Positions 25,001 to 36,805 of a stretch of DNA of 64,000 nucleotides are shown piece by piece. A program made the translations under genes and the position numbers. This DNA is from Phycomyces blakesleeanus NRRL 1555(-) (taxonomy: Eukaryota > Mucoromycota > Mucoromycetes > Mucorales > Phycomycetaceae): positions 1,267,054-1,331,053 of the forward strand of contig NW_017265137.1 in NCBI RefSeq assembly GCF_001638985.1. Reading direction: 5' to 3'. The stretch's first letter is position 1. Every line of letters starts with the position of its first letter. The notes under the pieces were generated by a model. That model was given only the letters and a program-made list of their open reading frames with translations, did not search any database and was not told the origin of the DNA.

Positions 25001-28000
25001 TTTGCGTGTGATTGTTCGTTTGACAAAGTACAACAAGTCTGCACTTTCATTTGTTGAAATGGGTGGTCTTCCACTTTTGTTCGCAAAGCCACGCACTAGC
25101 TTGGATGGATTCCAAGGACAACAAGCTTTTATCATTCTCATCTTGCGTCACATTATTGAGAATAGAGCTGTGTTGGAGAAGACCATGGAAGATATTATCA
25201 CCGTTTGGTTCACTATCCCTCGCCCTAGAAACATGGATATAAATGGGTTTATTCGCAACAATGGACATGCCGCGTTACGTGAACCTGAAGTATTCTTGGA
25301 TGTTGCCAAGCGTATCTGCCGATTGGCACGCTACGATGAATCTGACACCAATCGTCAAATAAAGCTAATCACCAAAGAACAACCTGCGGAAGGGACAACC
25401 TCTGAAACAAAAGAAGATTCTTCTGAGAAAACGAAGGAGTTAACAGCGTCATCAAGCTCTTCTGCCGCTGCCGCTTTAGCTTCCGAGGCTATGAAGCATG
25501 GTATTAAATCAGGCTCGTCCGAGCTAGTTATTTATCACTTGCTAAATGAGCTATTAATTGTTCGATCCCAAGAAACCCCTAAGCCTTCTGCCGACTCGAT
25601 AAAGGAGGGAGAGCATGCCGAAGCAGCTGCAAACTCCCCAGAGATTCTAAAGTACGCCTACACCGGTTTTATTCTTCAGTGCTTGGTCGAGCTCGTATCA
25701 TCGTATTCTTCGTGCAAGTATGATATCTACCAGTTCAGTCGTCAGCGCAACACCAAGGATTCTAACAACGTCTCACGTCCCCGCCATTTCCTTCTCAACA
25801 TGTTGATTAATGACTTTTTGCCATGTGGAATGAATTCTGCTGCAACTGATGAAGCTAACCGTCAGCGTGGTCTGTCAATGTGGACTGCGTCTGTACTGGT
25901 AGCAATGTGTTATGATGCACCTCCTAACTCGGAGACAAATGCAGCTACTAAAAACGAATTGGTCCAAGTCCGCAAGTATGTGCTTGAAGGTGTGATTCGA
26001 TCCATGAAGGACGCCGTAGCATCCAATGACAGTTTCAGCGTCAAGCACAGCAAGTATCTTGGCTTAGCCGATCTGTGCCACCGTATCCTAAATGCACGCC
26101 CAAATGCTGGTGGAGCTGCCCATCGTACTAAAGAAGACACTGTCTCTGATATTGCCAAGATCATGTTGGACAAGAACTATGTGTCAGTATTGACAAGCAC
26201 AATAAGTGATGTAGATGTCAACCATCCACACGCCAAGAATGTTCTGAGTGCTTTGCTTCGTCCTCTAGAACAGCTCACCAAGCTTGCCATCAAGATTGAA
26301 CGTGCATCGGAACAAACCAAAGAAGACGAGAAGAAAAACCAACAGCCTTTTGTTCCCCCGAGTGTTGATGGAGAAGGTGATGAACCTCTTCCAGATCTTT
26401 ACCGCAACTCATCTTTGGGTATGATTGCTGGAAGTGTTATGGAAGAAGAAGACGCAGATGATTGGGGCACATCTGAAGAAGGCGAAGACAGGTAAACCCC
26501 TAATTTCTCTCTCTTGTTTTATAACGTCTTTGTTTACATGTCTTTTATACCACAACAGTTTCGATGAAGATGAATTTGATGAGGATAGTGGAAGTGATTT
26601 GTCAGACATGAGTGAAGGGGAAGAGGAAGATGACGAAGTGGATGAAGCCATGGATTCAATGGACTTCCACCAACATTCATATGACTCTGAAATGGACGAA
26701 GACGAGGTATGTACCTTTATAATTTCACTTAATCGATTCTTACTGGTCTTGTAGGTTGAAGATGTTGATGACGATGAAGATAATTCCGGGCATGGATCAC
26801 ATTTATCAGATGAAGATGACGGGGATGACGACGTAGATGAAGATGAAGATGGCCGCGAGATGACATGGCATCTTGAAGATATCGAAGATGATCCAGTCAT
26901 TGTACGCGCTGAAGTTACGATTGATTCCGGCGACGAGTTAGATGGCCACCATCATCGTTACATCCCTGATCCTCTCGGAGAGGTAAGAATGGTGCAGATA
27001 CTCTTTATATATAAAAACAGATCAACTAAAGGTAGAGCGTTAGGAGGATGATATGGCTACTTTGGATCAGTCTGACTTTGACGATGACGAAGATTCTGAT
27101 AATCTTGATGAGCCAGAAGGTGAGCTGAGAGATGACATGCTGTTGGATGCAGCAGACCTCGATCTTCCGTTCAATGCTCATGACCTTCCAGATGGTGTAT
27201 TGATGGAAGATGATGACATTCTTTCACGTCATCCCCGGTCTATCGTCCCTCTTCGACGACACGAAAGAGGTCTCCCTATGGGTAGACGCAGTCTAATGGA
27301 CGGAGGTAGATTATATATAGATACATATATTATTTAATGTAATCTAAATATGTTTCTTATATATATTAGTAGGAATAGGTTCCAGACCCTTTGCCACTCC
27401 CATGGACGGAGGTGCTAACTTGCAAGACGATGTAATTACACACCCTTTATTGGCTAACAACCCACAGGCCTCTACCAGTGAAGGACGCATTGCATCTCGA
27501 CCCAACACTGTTGGATTTCCTAGTCGCCAACGTGCCCCTCCTTTGACCGGAAACTGGCAAGCGTTTGAAGATATTCTTGGAAATAGTGCGGTACGAATGT
27601 TAGAAAATATTCTCAACCGAGCCCCACAAGGAGCTCATAGTGGACCTGTGCGTGTGGATGTACAGGCTGGGCCTGGGGGTATGACACGCAGCTTTGAGTT
27701 TGATAACCTTCCCCCACCAAACCCTATATTTGGAAGTACTAGTCGCCGTAGTCATACTGAAGGTGCCAGTCAAGAAAAGGAGGTACTTTCGGCTCTCCAT
27801 GACTTCCAGCCAATGTCAATTGCCGAGCGCTGGCACCAAGAAGCACGTATGATGTATGGAAATACGATTTCCGAGAAGGCCCTCAAGCTAGTTGAACCTC
27901 TTCTAAATGCTCTGATCCCTATTGCTATCGAAGATGAGAAAAAACTCCGAGCAGAAGAAGAAAAGAGACGACAGAAGCAGCGCGAAAAGGAAGAAGAAGA

Positions 28001-31000
28001 ACGTAAGGTCGCAGAAGCAGAAAAGGCTCGTAAAGAAGAGGAGGAGAAGAAAGCACGCGCAGAAGAGGAGGAGGAGGAGAAGAAGCGTGCTGCTGCTGCT
28101 GCTGCCGCTGCCGAAGCCGAGGCTACTGCAACTTCTGCTGCTGCTGCTGCTGCTCAACAGAGCACCGCGACTAGCGGGGACAATAATGGTCAAACCCAAA
28201 CTACAACACAAACTCCAGAAGTTGCTACTCAGGAGACCGAAGAAGCGGCCTCATCAAACCAAACTGAACGCACAACTATTACTATCAATGGTGAATCTGT
28301 AGATATTTCCGGAACAGGAATTGATATTGAATTTTTGGAAGCCCTTCCTGACGATTTGCGTGCTGAAGTCGTAAGCCAGCACATACAGAACCGCCAGCCA
28401 ACCGCTGCCGCACCAGAGCCTGAATCTATTAGCCCCGAGTTCCTTGACGCTCTTCCCCCAGAGATTCGTGATGAGGTTCTGCGCCAGGAGTTGATAGAAC
28501 GACAAAGACGAACCCGCCAACAACATCAGGAAACGACAGCTACTGCAGATGCGCCCGAACCGGTTATTAGTGGGGTGAGTGAGGATGTGGAAGCTGAAGC
28601 TAGTCCTATCCTAAGCAGTGATCCTTCACAGGACATACTCAATACTCTTGGTCTCCGTACACCTCACCTGGGTGAACTAGCCGATTCGGATCTCGACCGA
28701 CGCAGCTTGTTCCAACGCCACCTTGCTAGACGTGCTGGTAGGTTTACCGAACTTGGTGATACCAACAGCAGTATTTTTGCGCCATCTCAAAAAAAGCCTG
28801 CGGTTCACCGGGATGCAGTTCAACTGGTCGATCGTGCCCAGCTGGCTACATTGGCCCGACTATTGTTCTTGCCCCAGACAATTTCCAAAGCTCTCTTGAA
28901 CCGGCTTTTGTTAAACTTGTGTGAGAACAGTAAGTCCAGAAGTGATCTTTTGTCTCTGTTGGTATGTGTGCTTCACGATGGAAGCAATGATCTTTCGGCT
29001 GTCGATCGCAGCTTTGCCCAGCTCTCGGTCCAGAAAAACACAGCTAAGCCAGCCTCAAAGCCCAAGACCATAGTACCACTTCCAATTGAAAGTGAGACCG
29101 TTCCAGATCTTATTACTCAGCGATGTCTTGAAGTGTTAATGCATGTCGTGTCATACAATGACCAATCCTTGACTTACTTTTTGACCGAGAACGACTGTCT
29201 GGCCGGCCTAAAGCGTACTAACAGCAAAAAGGGTAAAGGAAAGGAGAAGGCCTCTACAGCTGCCCCTGTATCGAGCAAGTATCCACTTCTGGTTCTTATG
29301 AGTTTGCTTGACCGCCCTGTGTTTATTAAGAACACTAATCTTATGGAACAATTGATGCATTTACTCGGAACCATGTGCCGTCCTTTCCCTGTTCTTGTCA
29401 AGAAATATGTTGAAAAGGTGGAAAACAAACAACTCCAGAACCAAAAGAACCAGACCGGTGGAAACGATGCTGCCGAAGAGAATGAGAGAGCTATTCCAAA
29501 ACCCCCGACCATTCCCGACAATTATCTCAAGTTAGTTGTTCACGTATTGACTAATGGAGACTGTTCGGGAAAGACTTTCCAATATACACTTGGTGCAATT
29601 TCCCATCTTTCCAAGCTTGATGGAGCCCTCCGCACAATCACCAACGAGTTAATATACGATGCTAAACAGTCCGGAAAGCAGGTCTTGAAGGACCTTGTCG
29701 AATTACTAGATATTCTTGAGCATGCAATGCCTGGTACTGAAATACAAGGATCAACTCTGTCTCATTTCTCGGCCACATCTGCGGATCAAGCCAAACTTTT
29801 GCGTGTATTGAAGACCATTGATTATATGTACTCACCAAAGTCACCGACCCAATCCACTGATAACAAGAACCAAAAGCAAGCTGACAGTGAAGAGGCGCTC
29901 AAAAATGAAAAACGTGTTCTTCAGATCTATGAAGAACTTGACTTTTTACCACTTTGGAAGATGCTAGGACGCTGCTTGTCCGTAATTCATGAAAAGGAAG
30001 ATCTTATCAGTGTTGCAACAGTCTTATTGCCTTTGATAGAATCTTTCTTGGTTGTTTCGAAACATGCTGCTGAAAAGGGTCAGGTGCAACAGACAAACTC
30101 TTTAGGAACAAACACTACAATTGTCAACCCTGACTCAGAGTCTCCCGATGATTTCTTTTTCTCGTTCACTGAAGACCACAAGAAGATTCTTAACATTATG
30201 GTGCGCAACAACCCCTCCTTGATGAGTGGCTCATTCTCTCTCTTGGTTCGTAACCCGAAGATGCTTGAATTTGACAATAAGCGCAACTACTTTTCCCAGC
30301 GTCTGCATAAACGTACTGCTCCTCGCGAGCATTATCCTGCACTTCAACTCAATGTCCGTCGCCAATACGTATTTGAAGATTCCTATCATCAATTGCAAGG
30401 CCGCACCGGTGAAGAAATCAAACATGGCAAGCTTAATGTGCGATTCTATGACGAAGAGGGTGTTGATGCTGGTGGTGTCACTAGAGAATGGTTCTCAGTC
30501 CTTGCCCGACAGATGTTTGATCCCAACTACGCATTGTTTATCACCTCTGCTGCAGACAAGTTGACCTATCAACCTAATCGTGCTTCATGGGTCAATCCAG
30601 ACCACTTGAGCTTCTTCAAGTTTGTTGGTCGATTGATCGGTAAAGCCATATACGACGGTCGCCTCCTGGATGCATACTTTACTCGTTCGTTCTACAAACA
30701 TATCCTTGGCCGCCAGGTGGATTACCGCGATGTGGAGGCAATTGACCCAAGCTACTACAAGAGTCTGGTCTGGATGTTGGAAAACAACATTACTGATGTT
30801 GTCGATTTAACATTTAGTATCGATACAGACGACTTTGGTACTGCCAAAACAATTGATCTCAAACCCAATGGTCGTGATATTCCTGTGACTGAACAGAACA
30901 AGCACGAATATGTATATTTGGTTACTGAACAGAAGTTGACTACTGCTATTAAAGACCAGATCAATGCATTCCTTCAGGGTTTCCATGATATAATTCCAGC

Positions 31001-31503
31001 CTCGCTTATTCAGATTTTCAACGAACAAGAACTTGAGTTGCTAATTTCTGGCTTGCCTGACATTGATATCGATGATTGGAGAAACAATACCGATTACGAG
31101 ACATACAACGTGTCTTCTATTCAAATCCAGTGGTTCTGGCGTGCAGTTCGCAGCTTTGATCAGGAAGAAAGAGCAAAGTTGCTCCAGTTTGCTACTGGTA
31201 CTTCCAAGGTACCGCTCAAGGGATTTGCTCATTTGCAAGGATCTAGTGGACTTCAGAAGTTCCAAATTCATAAAGACTTTGGTGGTGAGAATCGTCTTCC
31301 ATCGGCGCACACATGGTAAGCATTTATTATGATTATTATTAATATGTAATGATTTTTATGGGTTACTTATACACATATATATATGTATATATATATTTAG
31401 CTTTAACCAAATAGATTTGCCAATGTATACTTCATACGAAAGTCTGCGAGCCAACCTCTTTAAGGCTATCAATGAATGCTCTACAGGATTTGGATTTGTA
31501 TAG
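19094..31503 (+). CDS. TOM1: Giant HECT E3 ubiquitin ligase, Tom1/HUWE1 family
   Basis: Thirteen exons: 19094-19135, 19192-19491, 19657-20322, 20448-20598, 20664-20812, 20925-21986, 22114-22399, 22486-26491, 26559-26706, 26755-26982, 27044-27305, 27370-31315 and 31401-31503. Phases match throughout, giving 3,782 residues. The N-terminal third is the armadillo-like DUF908/DUF913 region (RPAQRVNNPRAIRS). A UBA domain lies near residues 1291-1330 (IQTLVDMGFDRAVAEHALIR), followed by a very acidic stretch; a second acidic block spans about 2222-2400. Two UBM-like motifs (FLEALPDDLRAEV and FLDALPPEIRDEV) sit near 2752-2811. The HECT domain fills about 3427-3782, with catalytic Cys3749 in HTCFNQIDLP. 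In yeast Tom1 acts in degrading excess histones and unassembled ribosomal proteins. The acceptor of exon 12 is TAGTAG, so one residue may be optional. Confidence 0.95.
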
Positions 31504-31832
31504 ATGGCATCTTTTTTCTTGCGTTACAGTATTATTCTGCTCTGTGTACATAAACCGATATCACCCATTTTTATTTATACCATCGTCTTTAATAATGTGA
31601 AATGTTGAAATGGGGAGAGTTGAGGTGCGTTTTTTAAGACGCTATGTGCTTAATTTATTGGCTACTTATAGTTTTTCAACAACGACAATATGTGGATATA
31701 AAGCTTTATTGCTTTAATGTGTAAATGCACACACATATACATAGATAGATTTTTTATTTAAAAATGGTAAAGATAAATTATCTGAATCTTTTGTTTTATT
31801 CGGCCTGCGAAATATATCAAGTAAAAAGAAAA
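31504..31832. other. Spacer between convergent Tom1 and SET genes
   Basis: Only the two 3' regions are expected here. The sequence is AT-rich, with no open frame of note. Confidence 0.5.
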
Positions 31833-32493
31833 CTATGCCTTTTCATCGCGCTCTTTGGCAAGCTTTGCAATATGGGCACTAATAGTGAACTGTTCAAGTT
31901 CCTTTGAAGATAAATACTTTGCACCCCTGACAGTTTTGATACACTAATAAGACAAAAGAAAATTAGTTGAATTCTTATTAAACTATTCATATGTCTACCT
32001 TGGAGGTACTGCACCAGCATTGGAAAGGTTGTGCTATATTAAAAAAAAATAGGTTTTTAACCATGATTCAGCAAATGTAAATATATGTATTTTATGTCCA
32101 AACAAAAGTCTTACCCATATCCCATTCAGTAGATGGGTAGAAGAAAAACATTTCGTCGCCTGCTTTGATGTCTTTGAGTGCAGTAACAGCACGCTTTTCG
32201 ACATCCATGTGAGTGGTTGGGTCGCACGAATGGTTCATGAATACAAGGTCACTGTTGAGTTCAACATGCTCATTTTCGGAGACCTGGACAGAGGAATAAC
32301 GCTTCTCGCCAAAGGTGAGACCCTCGAGAGGAGCAATCACAGATCCTTTAGGATAGTCACGCTCAGCAACCAACTTGCTGGAGAATGCCTCGGGAGGACC
32401 TTGGCGAATGATGCGGAAGTAGCCAGGATGGGTTGCCTGGTCGGGGGTTCTCTGGGAAGGGATGTAGGTGCTTACGGCGGCAGTTGATAGCAT
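31833..32493 (-). CDS. Short SET-domain protein with post-SET-like tail
   Basis: Three exons in gene order: 32493-32115, 32033-31999 and 31943-31833, encode 174 residues. The C-terminal half of a SET domain is clear: FMNHSCDPTTHMD contains the conserved NHSCDP motif, and AGDEMFFFYPSTEWDM corresponds to the GEE-x-hydrophobic-Y segment. It is followed by a cysteine cluster QCWCSTSKC that resembles a zinc-binding post-SET module and spans both intron junctions. The N-terminal half (SKLVAERDYPKGSVIAPLEG) fits the first SET strands. The protein is far shorter than histone methyltransferases with pre-SET domains, so it may methylate a non-histone substrate. Substrate and activity cannot be told from sequence. 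The middle exon is only 35 bases. Confidence 0.85.
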
Positions 32494-35400
32494 GTTGAAG
32501 GTATAATAGTTGGGATGTAATAAGCAAGAGAAAGAAAAGGCGAGCGAGAAAGAGAAAGCAGAGTTATTTGTTTATTTATATATAAAAAAAAAGGAATCTG
32601 ACAATTATTATTAAAATCCAAACTTTTCCTCATGTGTCACTTTATGAGCACTGAGTGAGACTTGAGTAGCTACAATCGATTATATAATACCTGGTTGCAT
32701 CACAACATGATTCTGTTGGAAAGCCAATAGTTGTTTATTCTGAGTTGTCTCGATTGCACACAAACCCGACTTCATAGAATAAAATATCCAAAGATGTAGC
32801 TGTGATTGACTCTAGACATGACATTTGGTGTAACTTTTGAATATTTTATAATTCCAATTCTCTTGGTCATCCTGAAAGCATGGCATTGGTGACCGTTTTG
32901 TATTTCAGGTTAGTGTGTGTGTGTCCAGGTACCCCTTTCAATTTTCTTTTTTTCTTTTTGTTTAACCCCAATAACCTGAGCAGATTTTTAGTAAATGTTG
33001 GCAATTTCAGACCGAGTATTCCTCTGTGATTCTGTACACCCAGTCCTAAGCAAGGTATACAAATAACACCAAATGTTCAGGCGTTTGTGTTTTGAAGAAT
33101 ACTATTTTTTTTTCTCTTATAAAAAAAAAGGTCGCATCTGGATAAGATTATCTACCAAAATAAAATAAAAGTAATTTGGTATAGTAAAATTTAAATCATA
33201 ATACAAGGCAAGCTTCTTTAATTACATTGTGTACATATCCAAAACGACTCCAAGTACATTAAAGCTCTTTTGTGCTTTTTTTTATTCAAAGCTAATTGCC
33301 AAGCAGTTTTTTATTACGGAATATGAAGCCTATGTTCTCCGCAAAAAGTAATACTCCAGGGTCAACAACAGCCAGGATGAACAAGTAAATTATACACTAT
33401 ACATTCCTATTTTTATCAAGAATACATAACCTCTATACTTTCTATAAAATCAATGGATATATAATACAGTAACATTGCAAGAATGATACAATTAAAATTT
33501 GCTTTTTTAGCATTTTTTTTTAAGCGGTAATAATAGTAAAATAATCTAAACCCTCATTCGTCATTCAAATTAAAGACCTTCAATTTCCGAAGGATTTCAG
33601 GTCTTTAAAAGAAGTGTATAATAGAAAAGAGCGAGTTTTAAAACATGACAAGGCTATTTATAACCGGCTACGATATACAGTCCTGTATTATATATATATA
33701 AACAGTTGAATGAGTACCATATTTATTCTTTAAAAGAAATGTATATTATAGAATATGACTAGTAAAATATGATATATTTCTTAATGTGACTTACAGCTAT
33801 AAATGATGTGTCAGCACCTCAAAATATTTCTTTCAAAACAATAACAGTAGAAGCGAAACGTAACACATGAAGAAACACATCTTTTATATTATAGCTGACA
33901 TATAACTGTATAATTAAAGCATGCCATTTCCAATACAATATTTTAATTATTGTTTCATTTTAATTGTGGATATTTATATTTGATGATAATTTATCACTAT
34001 GCACAATAATTTCCTTGAGTCATGACCATTCTGTTAGCGCCTTTACCTAGATAAGCGGCTGGGGTAAGAGCCTACCATTTATATTGACAGGATCATTCCT
34101 TATATGGACTTTGAAAACGAGTTTTTGAGATAATTCAGCTCATAATGAAGAAGACAACATACTACTACAAATATCGTAAAAAGGAAGACCTTAAAAGGAG
34201 AGTAAAGTAAAAAAAAAAAAAAAGAAGTGCGGGTTAGCATAAACCATGTTTTTATAAAGAGTGTAACACTGAGCATATTTCATGAAAGTGCTGTTAATAG
34301 AGACTATACACTTTATTTCTCTCTTTATATAGTTCCATACTCTTACTATATACTAAGTTTCCAAAAGATAGATTCCTATGTATTTCAAATTATTATGATT
34401 AACTATAATGTACAGGTGTTGTATTAGCGTAGAGTATTTGTTAAAAGCTCTTTAGAATTCTGTGTGTGTGTGTGTGTGTGTAATTACTCCAAGCTCAGAT
34501 AGGGCAATTGTTACTCAAAGTAGTACGATGGCCACCGCGGTATAATTGCGTCAATTCAATAGCCAACGAATTTGATTAGTAAATAAAATAACGTATTTGA
34601 TGTTATACCAAAGTTCTTTACCCCAGTACACATGAATCATTCTAATCTTCTTTCTTTCGTTTATGTTTTTTTTGCACTTACATTAGCAGTCTATACAAAT
34701 ATTTTCTAGGTTACTTTTGTCTGATTAAAGCACTCATAAGAGTACTTGCCTTTTTTTAATATATATATATATATGACGACTAGAAAATATAAAGACATTA
34801 TTAATTAGAATCCGGTCTGCTCAGCATATTTCGAGAACTTTCTCTGTGTATTTCTTTTTAGCAGGCACCCTGTTTTAGTATTCTCCGGTGTTTCAACCAT
34901 GATGGTCACTCATTGAGAATCTGATGGTGCCAATTTGAAGTGATATTATTCAAATGCCTTTTATTAATATTCTTATTGTGAAGTGTACGGATCGAAAACT
35001 TAGCTCTGCTAGTATTAATTAGAATGAGAAATCTAGCAATTGTTGTTCCTCCTACTTCCAAAATTTAGGGCCATAGATTATGGCTAGTGACGTTCTTAAG
35101 TCTTAGTTTATTCTACACATTTTGACCCACAGTATATCGTAATACGGCAGTACAATCAAAGCTGGATACTAAATGTTTATTTTCTGTCAAAAAAAAAAGA
35201 ATAATAATGGTTGATTCGAGGTCACCAAACCCCAGACAGTTGTCATGATAAGTTTATAATGCAGGCCTTGACTCCGCCGTGGGGAAAAGCGTTGCTTTGG
35301 TATTCAATTAATATCTTGCTGGTGGTACACAATGCGAGTAGCCTATTATTTTATCCCGTCTTTAGGGAAGTATTACATAAACCACAAAATTTATCTTATG

Positions 35401-36018
35401 TTTATTCTCCAATGTGAAAAACGTAAACCAGAAATACAAAGTAATATTTTAATAGGTTTAAAGAACTGGAGACCAAAAAAAAAGGCAGATCGGGGACCGT
35501 GCGTACATTTAGTATCTGTATCTAGATTACTTGACATCCTAGAATAATATCATGTATATTGGTGTGAGAATTCTCATTAAAATTTTCGTGGAATTTACTG
35601 GATAATGTGGTTGCAATCCCGAGAAAACGGTTATTTCTTTCTTTACTTGGTTCTGAAGCCAACCTTAAAGTATATATGCTCTGTAAAATATACAAAAGGT
35701 AACTTTCGTGGAGATTACCATTTTGAAACCATAGTTTTTCTAGAAGCGTTTATGTTACAGATGACAAAAGCAAATCGATTCATCATATAAATCAATAAAG
35801 ATAAAGCTTGTCCATTAAAAGTAAAAATCGGTTACTCTAATTGAATAATCCTGGTAAATTCTGATTATCTTCATTTTACCATTTCACAAATCAAAAACGA
35901 GTGCCTTACATAACACATCAGACAAGTACCACTAATATCGGGTTTCCTTGAGAGACCCAGACTAAGCACTATGACCATCATACATGTTTTACAGGTATAT
36001 GGGTTGGAAGAACAATTC

Positions 36019-36077
<59 letters not shown>

Positions 36078-36805
36078 TTAATGTATATATTCAATATACA
36101 TTAAATAGATTACTGTTGTTTATTTGAAGACCTATATATATATATATATCAATATTTTCCGTATTTATGGTAGTCGAAGAAGTGAATAATTACTACCATA
36201 AGCCAAATACTTTCTGTGTTTTTACTTTTAAGAAGAAATGCCGCGACGTTATTAAAGAGCCAATTGCCCTGTTTTATATATATATCTGAAAATGGTCTCG
36301 AATACACTCTTTTAAATCGTCGATGGTCTATTTTCAATATAGTAGTCAAAAGACTAATTCAAAAAGCACTTTCAAAAGTAGTTTCAAGAAAAATATATTA
36401 TTTTTCATGTCTTTTACTTTTATTAATAGTAATGTATCTACTTGTGGATGTAAATATTCGTTATAATTAGTATTATTATTATTATTTCTTAAAAAAAACG
36501 CAATTTCATATCCAATAGTTTTCCTTTCAAAAACTACACTGTGATGGATAACATGGGTTTTATTTAAAGTAATTAAACGACCACCTAAGATAATAAGCGA
36601 AATAAATGGAGAAGACACGCCGTGAATACTTTTTTCTAGTATATCAGATATATCAAAAATACATTTCAAATTGTGTCTCTTACCAAGTTGAAAATATGTC
36701 CAAGTAACCCTCCTGGTATAAAACATTGTTGTTTTCTGCATGATGTGCAAAGTGATATATATATATGCGTGTGTGTGTGTACAAAAAACTAATACATCTT
36801 ATCTG
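32494..36805. other. Large gene-poor AT-rich region
   Basis: No gene was supported in these 4.3 kb. The left end is the SET-gene promoter. A long (AT)n run covers about 36022-36071, with another near 36133-36148, and a (TG)n run lies near 34462-34480. A minus-strand frame of 134 codons at 36346-36750 lies just past the F-BAR stop, but has no recognisable motif. The region may contain decayed mobile elements that I cannot identify by eye. Confidence 0.45.
36022..36071. repeat. (AT)25 dinucleotide tract
   Basis: An uninterrupted AT alternation of about 50 bases is followed by a mixed AT region. It is a simple-sequence repeat prone to cruciform formation and length change. Confidence 0.9.

Noticed and set aside
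24119..25141. Minus-strand Ser/Leu-rich frames inside TOM1
   Set aside because: They are antisense shadows of a long, clearly conserved exon.
27922..28302. Plus-strand Lys/Arg/Leu-rich frame of 126 codons
   Set aside because: It is an alternative-frame shadow of the Glu/Lys-rich segment of TOM1.
36346..36750. Minus-strand frame of 134 codons just after the F-BAR stop
   Set aside because: It has no recognisable motif, is rich in Asn/Leu/Phe as expected from AT-rich DNA, and lacks a promoter-like spacer; more likely 3' region or chance.
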